Positions 43,249 to 53,364 of a DNA stretch of 64,000 nt are shown here, piece after piece. A program made the position numbers and the translations under genes. Origin of the DNA: Bermanella sp040371755 (GTDB taxonomy: Bacteria; Pseudomonadota; Gammaproteobacteria; Pseudomonadales; Oceanobacteraceae); assembly GCF_040371755.1 (NCBI RefSeq), contig NZ_BAABWE010000004.1:1-64000 (forward strand), in the 5' to 3' direction. Every line of letters starts with the position of its first letter. Position 1 is the first letter of the stretch. The notes under the pieces are model-generated. The model saw nothing but the letters and a program-made list of their open reading frames with translations, had not been told where the DNA came from and searched no databases.

Positions 43249-44691
43249 TTAACGAAGCACGTATTTGTAAATCAGGCGGTGTACTAAACGTCCATGGGGT
43301 GCATGGATAAATTTGCCACTATTGAAGCGACCTTTTTTGTGTACAGACTTAGCATGACTAAAGGTTAGAAACCCTTCTTTGCCATGGTAAGCCCCAATGC
43401 CGGAGTCGCCTACGCCACCAAATGGCATGTCGTCTTGGGCGATATGAGTAAGGCAGTCGTTAATGGCGACACCACCTGCGTGAGTGTTATTCAGTACATC
43501 ATTGTGTTCTTGGCTGTTGTGGCTGAATAAATACAGTGCCAATGGGCGAGGGTGGGCGTTGATGTAGTTTAGGGCTTGATCAAGGGAGTCATAGGTGAGA
43601 ATAGGCAGTAGCGGGCCGAAAATCTCATCCTCCATGATGACCATATCCTCCGTGGTGTTAGTGACCAGTGTCAGTGGAATTTTACGAGTACCGGAGAAGT
43701 CTTCATTGGCCGTATTTAATGGCTCGACAGTAGCGCCTTTTTCGGCGGCATCGTTTAGGTAACCTTGTAAGCGATTGAACTGACGTTCGTTTACGATGGC
43801 CGTGTAGTCTGGGTTGTCTCGTAACGTGGGGAACGAATGTGCATATGCTGCTTTAAGCTGTTTTTTTACCTCATCCAGCATGTGTGTTGGGCAAAAGATG
43901 TAATCGGGGGCGATACAGGTTTGCCCTGCGTTGGTGGCTTTGCCAAAAATAATGCTTTCGGCTGCGCCTTTTAGCGACGCGTTATCGGTAATGATGCAAG
44001 GGCTTTTGCCCCCTAATTCAAGGGTCACAGGTACAAGGTTTTTACCGGCAGCGCTCATGACATGGCGGCCCACCGCAGTAGAGCCAGTAAACAGTAAGTG
44101 ATCCCAATGCAGGCTGGAGAACTCAGCCCCAACTTGGGCTTCACCGAATATCACAGCCACTTGCTCTTCTTCAAAAATAGAGGCCAGCATACGCTGCAAG
44201 ACTTCATTGGTAGCTGGGGTGAATTCAGAGAGCTTGATCACTGCACGGTTGCCAGCAGCCAATGCGGCCGCTAGTGGGGCGCAAGCCAATTGAATAGGGT
44301 AATTCCATGGCACCATGATGCCGACTACCCCTTTTGGTTGGTAGTGAACCTTGTTTGAAGCCGGAGCAAATAACGCGCTTACGTGCCTACGCTCAGGTTT
44401 CATCCATTGTTTGAGGTTTTTGCGATTATACTTGATAGTCTCAAGGGTAATCATGACTTCAGCTAATAGGGTTTCATCTTTAGAGCGGCAGCTAAAATCT
44501 TGATTAATGGCGTTGGCTAATTCGTCTTTATAAGCGCGTAGAGCTTTATCTAATTTACTTAAGTCTTGTTTGCGTTGATCAAGGTTAGGGTAAGGGGATG
44601 AAGCATAAGCCGCTTTTTGTTTGGCAAAGACACTATTTAAGTAGGCTATCTGGGCTTGTTCATTTTCTAAGTGAGCGGCTGTAGCGGCCAT
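43249..44691 (-). CDS. laoC: Aldehyde dehydrogenase (LaoC/coniferyl type)
   Basis: A 480-residue NAD(P)-dependent aldehyde dehydrogenase. Signatures: VPWNYPIQLACAPLAAALAAGN, FTGSTAVGRHVM, the catalytic Glu in LELGGKSPCI and the catalytic Cys in NAGQTCIAPDY. It belongs to the class annotated as coniferyl aldehyde dehydrogenase and would oxidise the aldehyde made by LaoA. First gene of the operon. Confidence 0.88.
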   Translation of the reverse strand: MAATAAHLENEQAQIAYLNSVFAKQKAAYASSPYPNLDQRKQDLSKLDKALRAYKDELANAINQDFSCRSKDETLLAEVMITLETIKYNRKNLKQWMKPERRHVSALFAPASNKVHYQPKGVVGIMVPWNYPIQLACAPLAAALAAGNRAVIKLSEFTPATNEVLQRMLASIFEEEQVAVIFGEAQVGAEFSSLHWDHLLFTGSTAVGRHVMSAAGKNLVPVTLELGGKSPCIITDNASLKGAAESIIFGKATNAGQTCIAPDYIFCPTHMLDEVKKQLKAAYAHSFPTLRDNPDYTAIVNERQFNRLQGYLNDAAEKGATVEPLNTANEDFSGTRKIPLTLVTNTTEDMVIMEDEIFGPLLPILTYDSLDQALNYINAHPRPLALYLFSHNSQEHNDVLNNTHAGGVAINDCLTHIAQDDMPFGGVGDSGIGAYHGKEGFLTFSHAKSVHKKGRFNSGKFIHAPHGRLVHRLIYKYVLR

Positions 44692-44733
44692 TACTTCGTC
44701 CTTTCATTATAATTTATAGTGACAAAATCATTA

Positions 44734-44751
44734 TTAGAGTTAATACTCTAA
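44734..44751. promoter_or_regulatory. Probable LaoR operator
   Basis: Perfect 18-bp dyad TTAGAGTTAATACTCTAA in the divergent laoC-laoR intergenic region, 43 bp before laoC. A fit for a TetR-family dimer. Confidence 0.6.
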
Positions 44752-44916
44752 ACGTCAACTGTTTATTTGTTGTACATCAGCTCAAAGTGGAATAAGTGTG
44801 GTTTGGTTTAATTCTTGATTGCCTAAGCCTGATAGGCTTGCAAAAATAAAGACTACGATTAAGGCATGCGTAGTGCCACAGTTGGCTAAGTCAATGCATA
44901 ATCACTAGGATGCAGT

Positions 44917-45582
44917 ATGAAAACACGTGATCGAATTATACAAGCCAGTTTAGAGTTATTTAATGAACAGGGCGAGCGTAATATCACTACCAATCATATT
45001 GCTGCTCACTTAGAAATAAGCCCCGGTAATTTGTATTACCACTTTAAAAATAAGCAGCAAATCATATTTGATATTTACTTAGAATATGAATCCAAGGTAG
45101 ATGAAAATCTCCAGTTACCCCACGGGCGAGCGCTAACCGTTAATGACAAACTAGAATATTTGCAAAAAATCTTTCAAGGATTGTGGGATTACCGCTTTCT
45201 ACATCGTGATCTACAATATTTGTTACAACACGACCCCGACCTGCATAAGCGATATAATATTTTTTTCAAGCGTTGCCTTAATCGTACAGAAGCGATTTAT
45301 ATAGGTTTAAGAGCCGCTAATATTATATCTGCCTCAGATGAAGAAATTCGATCAGTGGCATTAAATACTTGGATTTTAGTGACCTCGTGGTTTGGCTTTA
45401 TGCATACTAATTTATTAGTCAGTGGAGAATCACTCGAAGAAAGTCGCGAACTATTGAATGCAGGTATTTATCAAATATTCGCCTTAGAGCGCCCTTATCT
45501 AACCCCAGATTATGTGCAGCCAGTAGCAAACATCGCCAAGCAACTTGGTAAATCACTTGATCAGCTTTCTGTTACGTTATAA
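44917..45582 (+). CDS. laoR: TetR-family regulator LaoR-like
   Basis: 221 residues. The N-terminal TetR helix-turn-helix is RDRIIQASLELFNEQGERNITTNHIAAHLEISPGNLYYHF. The C-terminal ligand domain is of the type seen in LaoR (PA0367). Divergent from laoCBA. By analogy, a repressor released by fatty acyl or aldehyde compounds. Confidence 0.82.
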   Translation: MKTRDRIIQASLELFNEQGERNITTNHIAAHLEISPGNLYYHFKNKQQIIFDIYLEYESKVDENLQLPHGRALTVNDKLEYLQKIFQGLWDYRFLHRDLQYLLQHDPDLHKRYNIFFKRCLNRTEAIYIGLRAANIISASDEEIRSVALNTWILVTSWFGFMHTNLLVSGESLEESRELLNAGIYQIFALERPYLTPDYVQPVANIAKQLGKSLDQLSVTL

Positions 45583-45607
45583 AGCGTAACCTTCGTTCAG
45601 GAAGAAC

Positions 45608-45736
45608 ATGACGATTCCTAAATTTAAAATAGAGGCACAAAAGCCACACGTTTCAGAATTGATCGGTAACGTAGCCCATGTGTTTAGAAAGAATATTCGC
45701 AGGTGGTATAAATCAACTGGAAAACCGAAAAGTTAG
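45608..45736 (+). CDS. Small basic hypothetical protein
   Basis: 42 residues, MTIPKFKIEAQKPHVSELIG..., rich in Lys/Arg at the end. AGGAAG lies 4-5 bases upstream of the ATG. It follows laoR by 25 bases. No similarity recognised. The 217 bases after it hold nothing evident. Confidence 0.35.
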   Translation: MTIPKFKIEAQKPHVSELIGNVAHVFRKNIRRWYKSTGKPKS

Positions 45737-45953
45737 ATATCAAAACGTTTGAAGCGTTATATTGAAAGCCATAATTAACAAGCCAGTTCAATACACATAT
45801 TTAATTTCGATTTAAACACTTTTTCATTTTCCGTAGATTACTAATCAATACTTTTCTTTATTCAGCGGTGCTAAGTAGCTCCATAGCACTTTGAGATAAT
45901 TGACGATCATAATTTTTGGAGTAGCTACCTTTGCTTAAAATAGAAAATAACTC

Positions 45954-47969
45954 TTATTTAAATGTTCCTTCTATTAAAGGAATGCTTTCCGGCGGTAAGC
46001 ATAGGCTATCGCTACACGCTTGAGTGTTTAGAGTTAAATTTGATTTCTTATCTTGAGGTGTAAATTCAATATTGGTGATGTTTTCATATAAAGATAGAAA
46101 GGAGTCATCAAAATCTACCTGAATGAGAGTCCCTTCTGGATACTGAATGGTTTCACTATTAATACCGGAAATGTAGGTTGCCTTAAGATAATTTTGAATG
46201 GGCTGATGAGAATTCACATGCCACCCTTTTTCAAGTGTAAGACTAATTTTAGCCTTAGATTCATTTACAAATCCTAACAGTATGCCATGACCTTTTGCGA
46301 AGTCAGCAATTTTATATTTGCTCAAATAATGTTTTGTTTGAGAATGATAAGACGAGCTATTGGTTTTAGTTGTTAACCATTCAAAAGGAATTGCTTGTTT
46401 TAATAAATCAGCTGACATTATTGCAGCAGAAAGTGGTGCGATGGTTTCATGGTCTTCAATTGTGAATGGATCTTGTGGATTCAGCTGAACCAAAAGTTGA
46501 ATGAAAAGCCCTTTACTTAAACGGCCATATGATTGGTCCATTTCTGAGTAACTAGAAAAACCTAGTGTTAAGTACGATAGGTCATCGATGTTACCTGCTA
46601 AGCAGTGTGATGGGTTGTAGCATGTGCGATTAACACCAGTGGGTTTAATACTATGTTTAGATAAACTTTCAGCCAGTGATTTTGCAGCGTTATCGCTTTT
46701 AGGAATACCAGCACGATGTGCGCGGGTGAAAGCCCATAGAAGCAAGCCGTTTAAACCTGTAATGCCCCTAGTGTCCTCTAATGGTTTTTCTCGATTATTT
46801 TGTAATTTTTTAAGTTGTTTTTGAGGTGCTATACCAAAATACTGGTATTGATCTTGATTAATTTTAGCTATGTTTTGTGTAATGCCTAATTCATCTAGTA
46901 TTGATTTAGGCCATAGGTAATATCCACCTTCAATATTCTTCCAGTCAGCATTGATTGAAGTTGTGTAAAGGCCTGACTCATTAAGCATGTTGTTTTGTAA
47001 AAAATTAAAAATGCGCTGGGCGACACGTTTATAAAGCGGATTTTTGAATTGCATATACGCTTCACTGTATACCCATAATAACTGGGCTTGTGTATAAAGC
47101 ATTTTTTCAAAATGAGGAACGCTCCAGTCTCGATTGGTTGAATAACGATAATAGCCACCATTAACACCGTCATGCAGAGGTGATTGAGCTAAAGTATTTA
47201 GATGCTTAATTAATGGCGATTTTAATTCTGGGTTATGTTCATATTGATTTAGCATAAAAATAAGATCAGCTTCATCCGGGAATTTCACTTCCCCATTTTT
47301 TCCAAAAAACTGGTGATCTCGTGAGTCCAGAATAAGGCGAGAAATATCAATAGTAGCTTGTTTTGTTATATTCGATTTTGATATTTTTTTGATATTATTA
47401 GCTTGCGAAATTAATAACTTAGGCTGGACCTGCCAAACTCTAGATAAACGTAAAGCGATCTTTTTCAGGTCATTAGCTGTTTCAAAGCTACTTAGCCAAA
47501 TAGGGGAGCCGTCAGGTAGTGCAATAATGCTAATAGGCCATCCGCCTTCGCCTGTGACAGCTTGTTGTATTTGTAGGTAATGGTAATCAATGTTGGGATG
47601 CTCATCTCTATCCACTTTGATTGATTCATAATGCTCGTTTAATACTTTTGCAACCAGTTCATCTGAGAAAGTATGTTCATTCATCTGATGACACCAATGG
47701 CACGATGCATAGCCAATTGATATGAATAACAATTTTGTATTTGTTTCTGAGCTGGGCCAAGTTTTCCAGTTAATAGGGTTTTCAGCGTGTTGAAGCAAAT
47801 AGGGAGAATGACTTAAGCTTAGTCCATTTAAATAATGGGCTGCTTTAGGTCTCTTTTCTTGCCATAAACGCCATTCTTCAATACTAGGATTGCTGCTGAT
47901 TGGTGGAATAGCAGTATGTGCAAAACAAGTAAATAGGCTTAAAGCTATTAATAAGACAAGGCTTTTCAT
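45954..47969 (-). CDS. Exported DUF255 thioredoxin protein with DsbD-alpha-like tail
   Basis: A 671-residue protein with a signal peptide (MKSLVLLIALSLFTCFAHT). Residues about 45-210 are a DUF255/YyaL thioredoxin-like domain: SPYLLQHAENPINW, YASCHWCHQMNEHTFSD and GEGGWPISIIALPDG. A glycosidase-like (alpha/alpha)6 middle part follows. The last ~110 residues resemble the DsbD N-terminal (alpha) domain: EKGWHVNSHQP and ACSDSLCLPPE with its Cys pair. Export and fusion suggest disulfide exchange in the periplasm. Its start overlaps the stop of the upstream gene by 4 bases (ATGA), so the two are translationally coupled. Confidence 0.8.
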   Translation of the reverse strand: MKSLVLLIALSLFTCFAHTAIPPISSNPSIEEWRLWQEKRPKAAHYLNGLSLSHSPYLLQHAENPINWKTWPSSETNTKLLFISIGYASCHWCHQMNEHTFSDELVAKVLNEHYESIKVDRDEHPNIDYHYLQIQQAVTGEGGWPISIIALPDGSPIWLSSFETANDLKKIALRLSRVWQVQPKLLISQANNIKKISKSNITKQATIDISRLILDSRDHQFFGKNGEVKFPDEADLIFMLNQYEHNPELKSPLIKHLNTLAQSPLHDGVNGGYYRYSTNRDWSVPHFEKMLYTQAQLLWVYSEAYMQFKNPLYKRVAQRIFNFLQNNMLNESGLYTTSINADWKNIEGGYYLWPKSILDELGITQNIAKINQDQYQYFGIAPQKQLKKLQNNREKPLEDTRGITGLNGLLLWAFTRAHRAGIPKSDNAAKSLAESLSKHSIKPTGVNRTCYNPSHCLAGNIDDLSYLTLGFSSYSEMDQSYGRLSKGLFIQLLVQLNPQDPFTIEDHETIAPLSAAIMSADLLKQAIPFEWLTTKTNSSSYHSQTKHYLSKYKIADFAKGHGILLGFVNESKAKISLTLEKGWHVNSHQPIQNYLKATYISGINSETIQYPEGTLIQVDFDDSFLSLYENITNIEFTPQDKKSNLTLNTQACSDSLCLPPESIPLIEGTFK

Positions 47970-50900
47970 GCCGGATCCTTTTGCACAATGCTAATAATTT
48001 TATTCACGTCATCTATTTTGTGTATCTCTGATTCACCGTTTGGCCAGCGAATTTCTAGCTTGATACGCTTACTGTTACCTAATCCAAAATTTTGTTGTTT
48101 TGGATGCACTGTCATATAGGCGACTGAACCATGTATTTCACGCCAAAGTTTTTTGCCATTTTCAAGTGTGATAACTAAGCGGGCACCAATAGCATCAAGA
48201 TTTGAACCAGCTTTAATAGAACCGGTTAGTTTTATAGCAAGCCAATTGTTTTCGTTTTTAGTTTTATTTTCATAAATATGAACTGAACCATGGTAATTAC
48301 TTAAGGCAACATCTAGCTTGCCATCTGAATTCCAATCGAAGTACGTAGCTGCACGGGAGTTACCTAGATAATCTAAACCACTGCCTTGCGTTTTATTATT
48401 CAGTTTTCCATTATGATTTTCAAAAAATACATTGGTTTCTTTCTCGGATACTGGCATATAGGCGTCTTTATTATTCCCATATTGATCAGTAAAGTCAGAA
48501 ATATAGTTACTATAAATGTTAAATTCGTTCATTCCATTCGTAACATATAGATCCATATCAGAATCATTATCGTAATCAAAGAAATCAGCACCCCATGACC
48601 ATCCTGTTGAGTTATAGCCTCGGCCAATTAAATTAGATTGTTGATAATTTGATTGGTTGGATATGAAAAAATCATTAGCTTCTACCACGCGCATAGTGGC
48701 TAATTTATTAGGATCAAATTTCATTTCAGTTTCGTCAGATGGCAATACATAGCTTTCATCTTTATTCATGGTAACAATATTAGAAATATAGACATCAGGA
48801 ATGAGATCTTGATTGATATCCGTGAGACCAATTCCCATGGTATATGATGGTTTATCGGTTCCAAGTTTTGCGGAGTGGTCTGAAAAGGTTAAGTTACCAT
48901 TATTGATATAATATCCATTTACACCAAAATCGTTACCGACAATAACATCTTGCAGGCCGTCGTCATTTAAGTCTGTATGTGTAACAGCTTGACCCCATCC
49001 ACTGTTTTCTAAACCTGAGTTTTTATGCTCTTTAAACTTAAGGTCTCCTTGGTTTATCCATAATTTATTAGGTAAACCATTGAAGTTTCTTCGAGATAAT
49101 GTTGGTAATTTCCCTTTCGGATAATTACCGAAATAGGTGATGTATACATCAAGTAATCCATCATTATTAGCATCAAAAACCGTTGCTGGGCCACCAACTA
49201 AATTGTCCCCACCTAATGGTGAATTTTGTAAACGTATAAATTTTTTATTACCGATATTTTCAAAAATTTCATGTGCTTGATTGGCATAGGTGATGATTAT
49301 ATCTTGGTCGCCATCGTTATCCAGATCTGCAATTAGTGGTTGTCTAGGTTCACCTGGTTTTCCTTGAGTGATAAATCCTGATGAAGCAGAAATATCTATA
49401 AATTTAGAGCCTTGATTATCAAATATTTTATTGCCGTTACCGCTTAATAAAAGTAAATCAATATCGCCGTCACCATCGAGGTCTTCGGATGCGATTCCTG
49501 CACCACCAAAAGCAGGAGGTATACTAATTATCCCAACACCTTCTTCTTTTTCTAAATAACTTCTTAATAATCGATTCAACCAATCTGACGAGCGATGTTC
49601 AAATTCAATACCTACAGATTTAGTAATATTTTTAAAGCTATTATTGTTGCCTAAATTGTCTGAAATTAAATTACTTGAATAAATAGCAGCAATTTGCGGA
49701 ATATTTTTTGATTCATTGTTGAGTTTAATTAAATTATTTATTTTATTAACGGCTAAAATTAAATCATTTGCTTCTAGTTGGTTTTCAGGAGATTTTTCTT
49801 TAGAAATTTTCCCAGCTGTACGTAGTAATAAGATCCCGTAGTTAGCAATATTCTCAGTTATAAGTTCAGCGGCGAATGGGTCTGCTGTTAGTGCTGAATT
49901 TAGAGAGCTATCTTCAAGTGCAAATTGTAAATAGCGCCAATGAATACCAGAGTCGCGAAATGAATCCATGTCATATGCTTCGAGATAAACTTGATTTAGG
50001 TAATCTAATTTTGGGAAATAAACAACATCTTCATACTCATTTAATTGATGAGGTATATATTCATTACTATAGCTGTATACATCAGATTCCTGAATAACTG
50101 CATGTTTGTTATTTAAAGCCGATGCACTAGCACCTAAATATAAGCCTTTAGTAAATTCAATTAGAGCGCTGGCGAAATATTGTCGAAAAAGTTCGGCTTC
50201 ATCAGGATTTTTTGGCCAGCTTTTACGAGCATAAAATACCTGTAAATTTCGGACAAAAATTTTACTAGATACATTATTGTAAACTTTATAGGCAGATAAT
50301 TTTTGTTTAATTATTTGATTCAGTAATGATTTGTCTTTGTTTGGTTTAAGCGTGAAGTCTATACTTTTTAGATGTGTAAGTTCTTGCCAGTACTGGCTGA
50401 TTTTAGCTTTTGCTATTTGATGTTGATTGTTTTTTCGCGCATCTGTATCAGCTAGTTTTAATGTAGCTAAACTTAATAGATCTAATTTATCTTTTAATAC
50501 TGAAATGGACTTTTGAGAAAGTATAGGGGTATTTAAGTCCCCTTCCATTAGCATAGTTTGTTGAGCAGCTAAAATTGATCTTAAAGAATAGGCAACTGAG
50601 GAATATTGTCGTGCATCATCTTTATGAATCACAATAGATAAGTTATCTGAGAAAGTAAGTTGATGATGACCCTTATTGGTTAAACTCACTACAAATATTT
50701 TATTGAATATTTTATGAATATCATAGGGGTTAATTTCTTGATTTTTGTTTAGTTGGGCAGCTTCTTCCCAAATTTTTAAGACTAATTGGTGAGTCAGCTG
50801 GTTTTTCTCAAATCGTGCATCAGGAGATAAAGGGGTGCCAAACATGAAATCTTCTAGTCTGCTGGCTGTTGCATAGCACTTTGGGTCTTTTTTTGATTCA

Positions 50901-50989
50901 AATGCTTGGATTTCTTTAATGAGCGTGCTGGCATCTTGTGCTATCACAAAAGGTGACAATATGACTAAGGAGAGTACCCAGAAGTTCAT
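47966..50989 (-). CDS. FG-GAP/ASPIC (CRTAC1-like) exported protein
   Basis: A 1007-residue exported protein (signal peptide MNFWVLSLVILSPFVIA). Residues about 30-440 are mainly helical and unrecognised. About residues 490-900 are FG-GAP/VCBS calcium-binding repeats with DxDxDG loops (DLDGDGDIDLLLL, DLDNDGDQDIII, DYDNDSDMDLYV, DWNSDGKLDVALS), a beta-propeller. The C-terminus is an ASPIC/UnbV domain (GSNLDAIGARLVITLENG, RWPNGESEIHKI). First gene of a two-gene operon with the DUF255 protein. The ligand is unknown. Confidence 0.85.
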   Translation of the reverse strand: MNFWVLSLVILSPFVIAQDASTLIKEIQAFESKKDPKCYATASRLEDFMFGTPLSPDARFEKNQLTHQLVLKIWEEAAQLNKNQEINPYDIHKIFNKIFVVSLTNKGHHQLTFSDNLSIVIHKDDARQYSSVAYSLRSILAAQQTMLMEGDLNTPILSQKSISVLKDKLDLLSLATLKLADTDARKNNQHQIAKAKISQYWQELTHLKSIDFTLKPNKDKSLLNQIIKQKLSAYKVYNNVSSKIFVRNLQVFYARKSWPKNPDEAELFRQYFASALIEFTKGLYLGASASALNNKHAVIQESDVYSYSNEYIPHQLNEYEDVVYFPKLDYLNQVYLEAYDMDSFRDSGIHWRYLQFALEDSSLNSALTADPFAAELITENIANYGILLLRTAGKISKEKSPENQLEANDLILAVNKINNLIKLNNESKNIPQIAAIYSSNLISDNLGNNNSFKNITKSVGIEFEHRSSDWLNRLLRSYLEKEEGVGIISIPPAFGGAGIASEDLDGDGDIDLLLLSGNGNKIFDNQGSKFIDISASSGFITQGKPGEPRQPLIADLDNDGDQDIIITYANQAHEIFENIGNKKFIRLQNSPLGGDNLVGGPATVFDANNDGLLDVYITYFGNYPKGKLPTLSRRNFNGLPNKLWINQGDLKFKEHKNSGLENSGWGQAVTHTDLNDDGLQDVIVGNDFGVNGYYINNGNLTFSDHSAKLGTDKPSYTMGIGLTDINQDLIPDVYISNIVTMNKDESYVLPSDETEMKFDPNKLATMRVVEANDFFISNQSNYQQSNLIGRGYNSTGWSWGADFFDYDNDSDMDLYVTNGMNEFNIYSNYISDFTDQYGNNKDAYMPVSEKETNVFFENHNGKLNNKTQGSGLDYLGNSRAATYFDWNSDGKLDVALSNYHGSVHIYENKTKNENNWLAIKLTGSIKAGSNLDAIGARLVITLENGKKLWREIHGSVAYMTVHPKQQNFGLGNSKRIKLEIRWPNGESEIHKIDDVNKIISIVQKDPA

Positions 50990-51648
50990 GTGAAATTCCT
51001 ATGATTCTTAACTAATACTAAAACCTCAATTATGCAGTATCTAATGTTTAATTGTTAGCTTAGACAAGCCTTGCCATTAAATTGATCACTTGGTTTATTT
51101 TTTACTAGTAATTGAATTAACCGATGTTAATTCTAATTTAGGTAATCTTGTATTGGGTTAATTAACTGCTAGGGAGGTAATGCTTCATTTGATTCATGGA
51201 AGCAACAAAAATCGAGAATCTTTCAACGATTGCTTGCAACCATTGGCTGGGGCTCCCTATGTTTATCACTTTATGTGTTATCAGGATTACCCATCAGCAC
51301 CGACAAATGATCATCAGTGTGGGGCAAATCTAGCTGAGTCTAAATGTGAACACAGGCGAAGGCCCATATAAGGCCTCTTAAGATAATGGATTTACTGAGA
51401 GATTGGATGGCAGTGACTCACTATCTCTGGTTGGCAGGGATAACTGCGGCAATTTATATATTTAATAACGACTGATTAGTTTACAGAAAAGGAAGGTAAT
51501 GAGAATTAATCACATTAGATTTCCTTGGTAGATTTATAAAAAGCTGAATGAAATAGCGTGCTTACATCAAATAATTATAAGGATACGATTAGAACTTTTA
51601 TTACTAAACGCTATATTTAATAGATATGGAATACAAGGGCGATGTATT
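50990..51648. other. AT-rich intergenic region
   Basis: 659 bases between divergent genes. The frames at 51180-51371 and 51386-51475 are not convincing (poor spacing of the ribosome site; no family). Short dyads such as GGCC...GGCC near 51362 are seen, with no clear riboswitch or RNA gene. It should hold the promoters of both neighbours. Confidence 0.4.
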
Positions 51649-53361
51649 TTGCGGACTAAATCTAAATTTCAATTCAGTGTCGATAGCCCACTTGTTCTGG
51701 TGGGGAGTGCAGTACTGTGTACTACATGTTTAGTGTTAATTTTAGTGTTATCAGTTCTTGGCTTGAATGAAAACGCAATGTTGATGGAGGGGTTGTCGGC
51801 TGCTGGGCTAATAACGATTATTCCTATCTTATTGAAAATTAAGCAGATTAAATATTGCGCTCTATACATAAATGCACTGTATTCAAGTAATCAAGAGCAT
51901 GCAGACTTAAGAGAGTTAATTCCTGAAGACATTGCAAAAGATGACGAATTATCCAAACAAATTAATAGATCAATTACCCGTACTAGTGAAATATTATCTT
52001 TTCTTTTAAGCCATAACATTCATTCTGCGGTGATATCAGCCAAAGGACGCCAATTAGGCGAAACATCACATGCCAGTGCAAAACAACAAGCTATATTGGC
52101 TGATGAGATTTTTCAAACCAGTGATGAGACAAGTAATGCACTGAATGAGCTTACTCAGCGCACATCCGATATCGCGGATTCAAACTCACATAACCTAGAA
52201 ATAGCCAGTAAAGCTCATATTGAGCTTGAGTCAGTATTGAAGGATATTCAAAAATCAGCAACTGTCTTGGATGACTTTTCTGTAACCGTCGATCGCTTAG
52301 TAAAAAATTCAGAGAGCATAGGTACTATTTTAGAAACAGTACAAGGTTTTGCAGATCAAACAAATATGCTGGCACTTAATGCCGCTATTGAAGCTGCTCG
52401 AGCTGGTGAACATGGTCGAGGATTTGCGGTAGTTGCAGATGAAGTGAGAACGTTAGCTTCTAAAGTCGGCACATCGGCAGATCAAATAAATGAGTTGATA
52501 AGTGAAATGGGGAATATCGTTTCTCAAACATCTAAAAGTAATCGTTCTGCTAATGAAAGTACGCACTCTGCTCAAGAATCGATTAGTAATACAATGACGC
52601 AATTTTCAAATATGGTTGCCAAGTTTGAAAGCACACATGAAAGCCTATTAATGGTGAGCTCCACAGCAGAAGAATTAGCGCTAACAAATAAAGAAGGTCT
52701 CAAAAGGACTGCAGAAATACGAGATCTTGGCGATAAAATTTTAGTTAGTATGGATGAGTTTTTTAAACATTCAGATACAATGAAAAATGATAACAATGAA
52801 TCATTAAAACAACTGTCTCAATTTAGAATACAAGATGGTAAGTTAGAACCTTATGTCGATGAATTATTTAAACGTACAATAATAATTAAAAACTTTTTAG
52901 TGGAATTGGAAAAAGAAGGTGTTGATATTTTTGATCGTAACTATGTGCCACTTGAAGGGTCAAAAATGAATAAGTACGATATAAGCTGGCGTGAAGATTT
53001 TAAGCGTAAAGCTCAATCCACTATTGACCGCTGGCATAATGAGGAAGCTATTGAAGGGGTGTTATATTGGCTGGCAACAGATGATAAGGGCTACCTGCCG
53101 ACTAATCAATCTGCTACATCTAAACCGGAGACTGGGGATTTGCGGATTGATATGCAGTATAGTCGTCACATGTTCTTCTCTGTGGATAGTAAATTTGATT
53201 TAGATAATGTTAATAGTTGTAAGTATATAGGTATGGGCAGTTTTGTTATTCCCGGTGGACAGGTTGTGATGAGTTTATTTATTCCTATAAATATCGATGG
53301 GCGGCGCTGGGGGTCACTAGGGTTAGGGCTGTTGCCTCAAACCCTAGGCATAGAGGTCTAG
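51649..53361 (+). CDS. Methyl-accepting chemotaxis protein with C-terminal sensor domain
   Basis: 570 residues. Two close membrane segments (about 13-35 and 43-60) leave almost no periplasmic loop. The signalling hairpin is FADQTNMLALNAAIEAARAGEHGRGFAVVADEVRTLA (residues about 228-265). After the signalling domain there is an extra ~190-residue region (NYVPLEGSKMNKYDISW, YWLATDDKGYLPTNQ, IPINIDGRRWGSLGLG). It has the features of a Cache/PAS-like sensor domain known at the C-terminus of some receptors. The start is a TTG at 51649 with AAGGG upstream; no better start exists. It converges on the porin gene with a 3-base gap. Confidence 0.88.
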   Translation: MRTKSKFQFSVDSPLVLVGSAVLCTTCLVLILVLSVLGLNENAMLMEGLSAAGLITIIPILLKIKQIKYCALYINALYSSNQEHADLRELIPEDIAKDDELSKQINRSITRTSEILSFLLSHNIHSAVISAKGRQLGETSHASAKQQAILADEIFQTSDETSNALNELTQRTSDIADSNSHNLEIASKAHIELESVLKDIQKSATVLDDFSVTVDRLVKNSESIGTILETVQGFADQTNMLALNAAIEAARAGEHGRGFAVVADEVRTLASKVGTSADQINELISEMGNIVSQTSKSNRSANESTHSAQESISNTMTQFSNMVAKFESTHESLLMVSSTAEELALTNKEGLKRTAEIRDLGDKILVSMDEFFKHSDTMKNDNNESLKQLSQFRIQDGKLEPYVDELFKRTIIIKNFLVELEKEGVDIFDRNYVPLEGSKMNKYDISWREDFKRKAQSTIDRWHNEEAIEGVLYWLATDDKGYLPTNQSATSKPETGDLRIDMQYSRHMFFSVDSKFDLDNVNSCKYIGMGSFVIPGGQVVMSLFIPINIDGRRWGSLGLGLLPQTLGIEV

Positions 53362-53364
53362 AGA

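Noticed and set aside
51180..51371. 63-codon frame with GGAGG upstream
   Set aside because: The ribosome site is only two bases from the ATG, the composition is not protein-like and no family fits.
51386..51475. 29-codon hydrophobic small frame before the chemoreceptor
   Set aside because: No good ribosome site and too short to judge without conservation.
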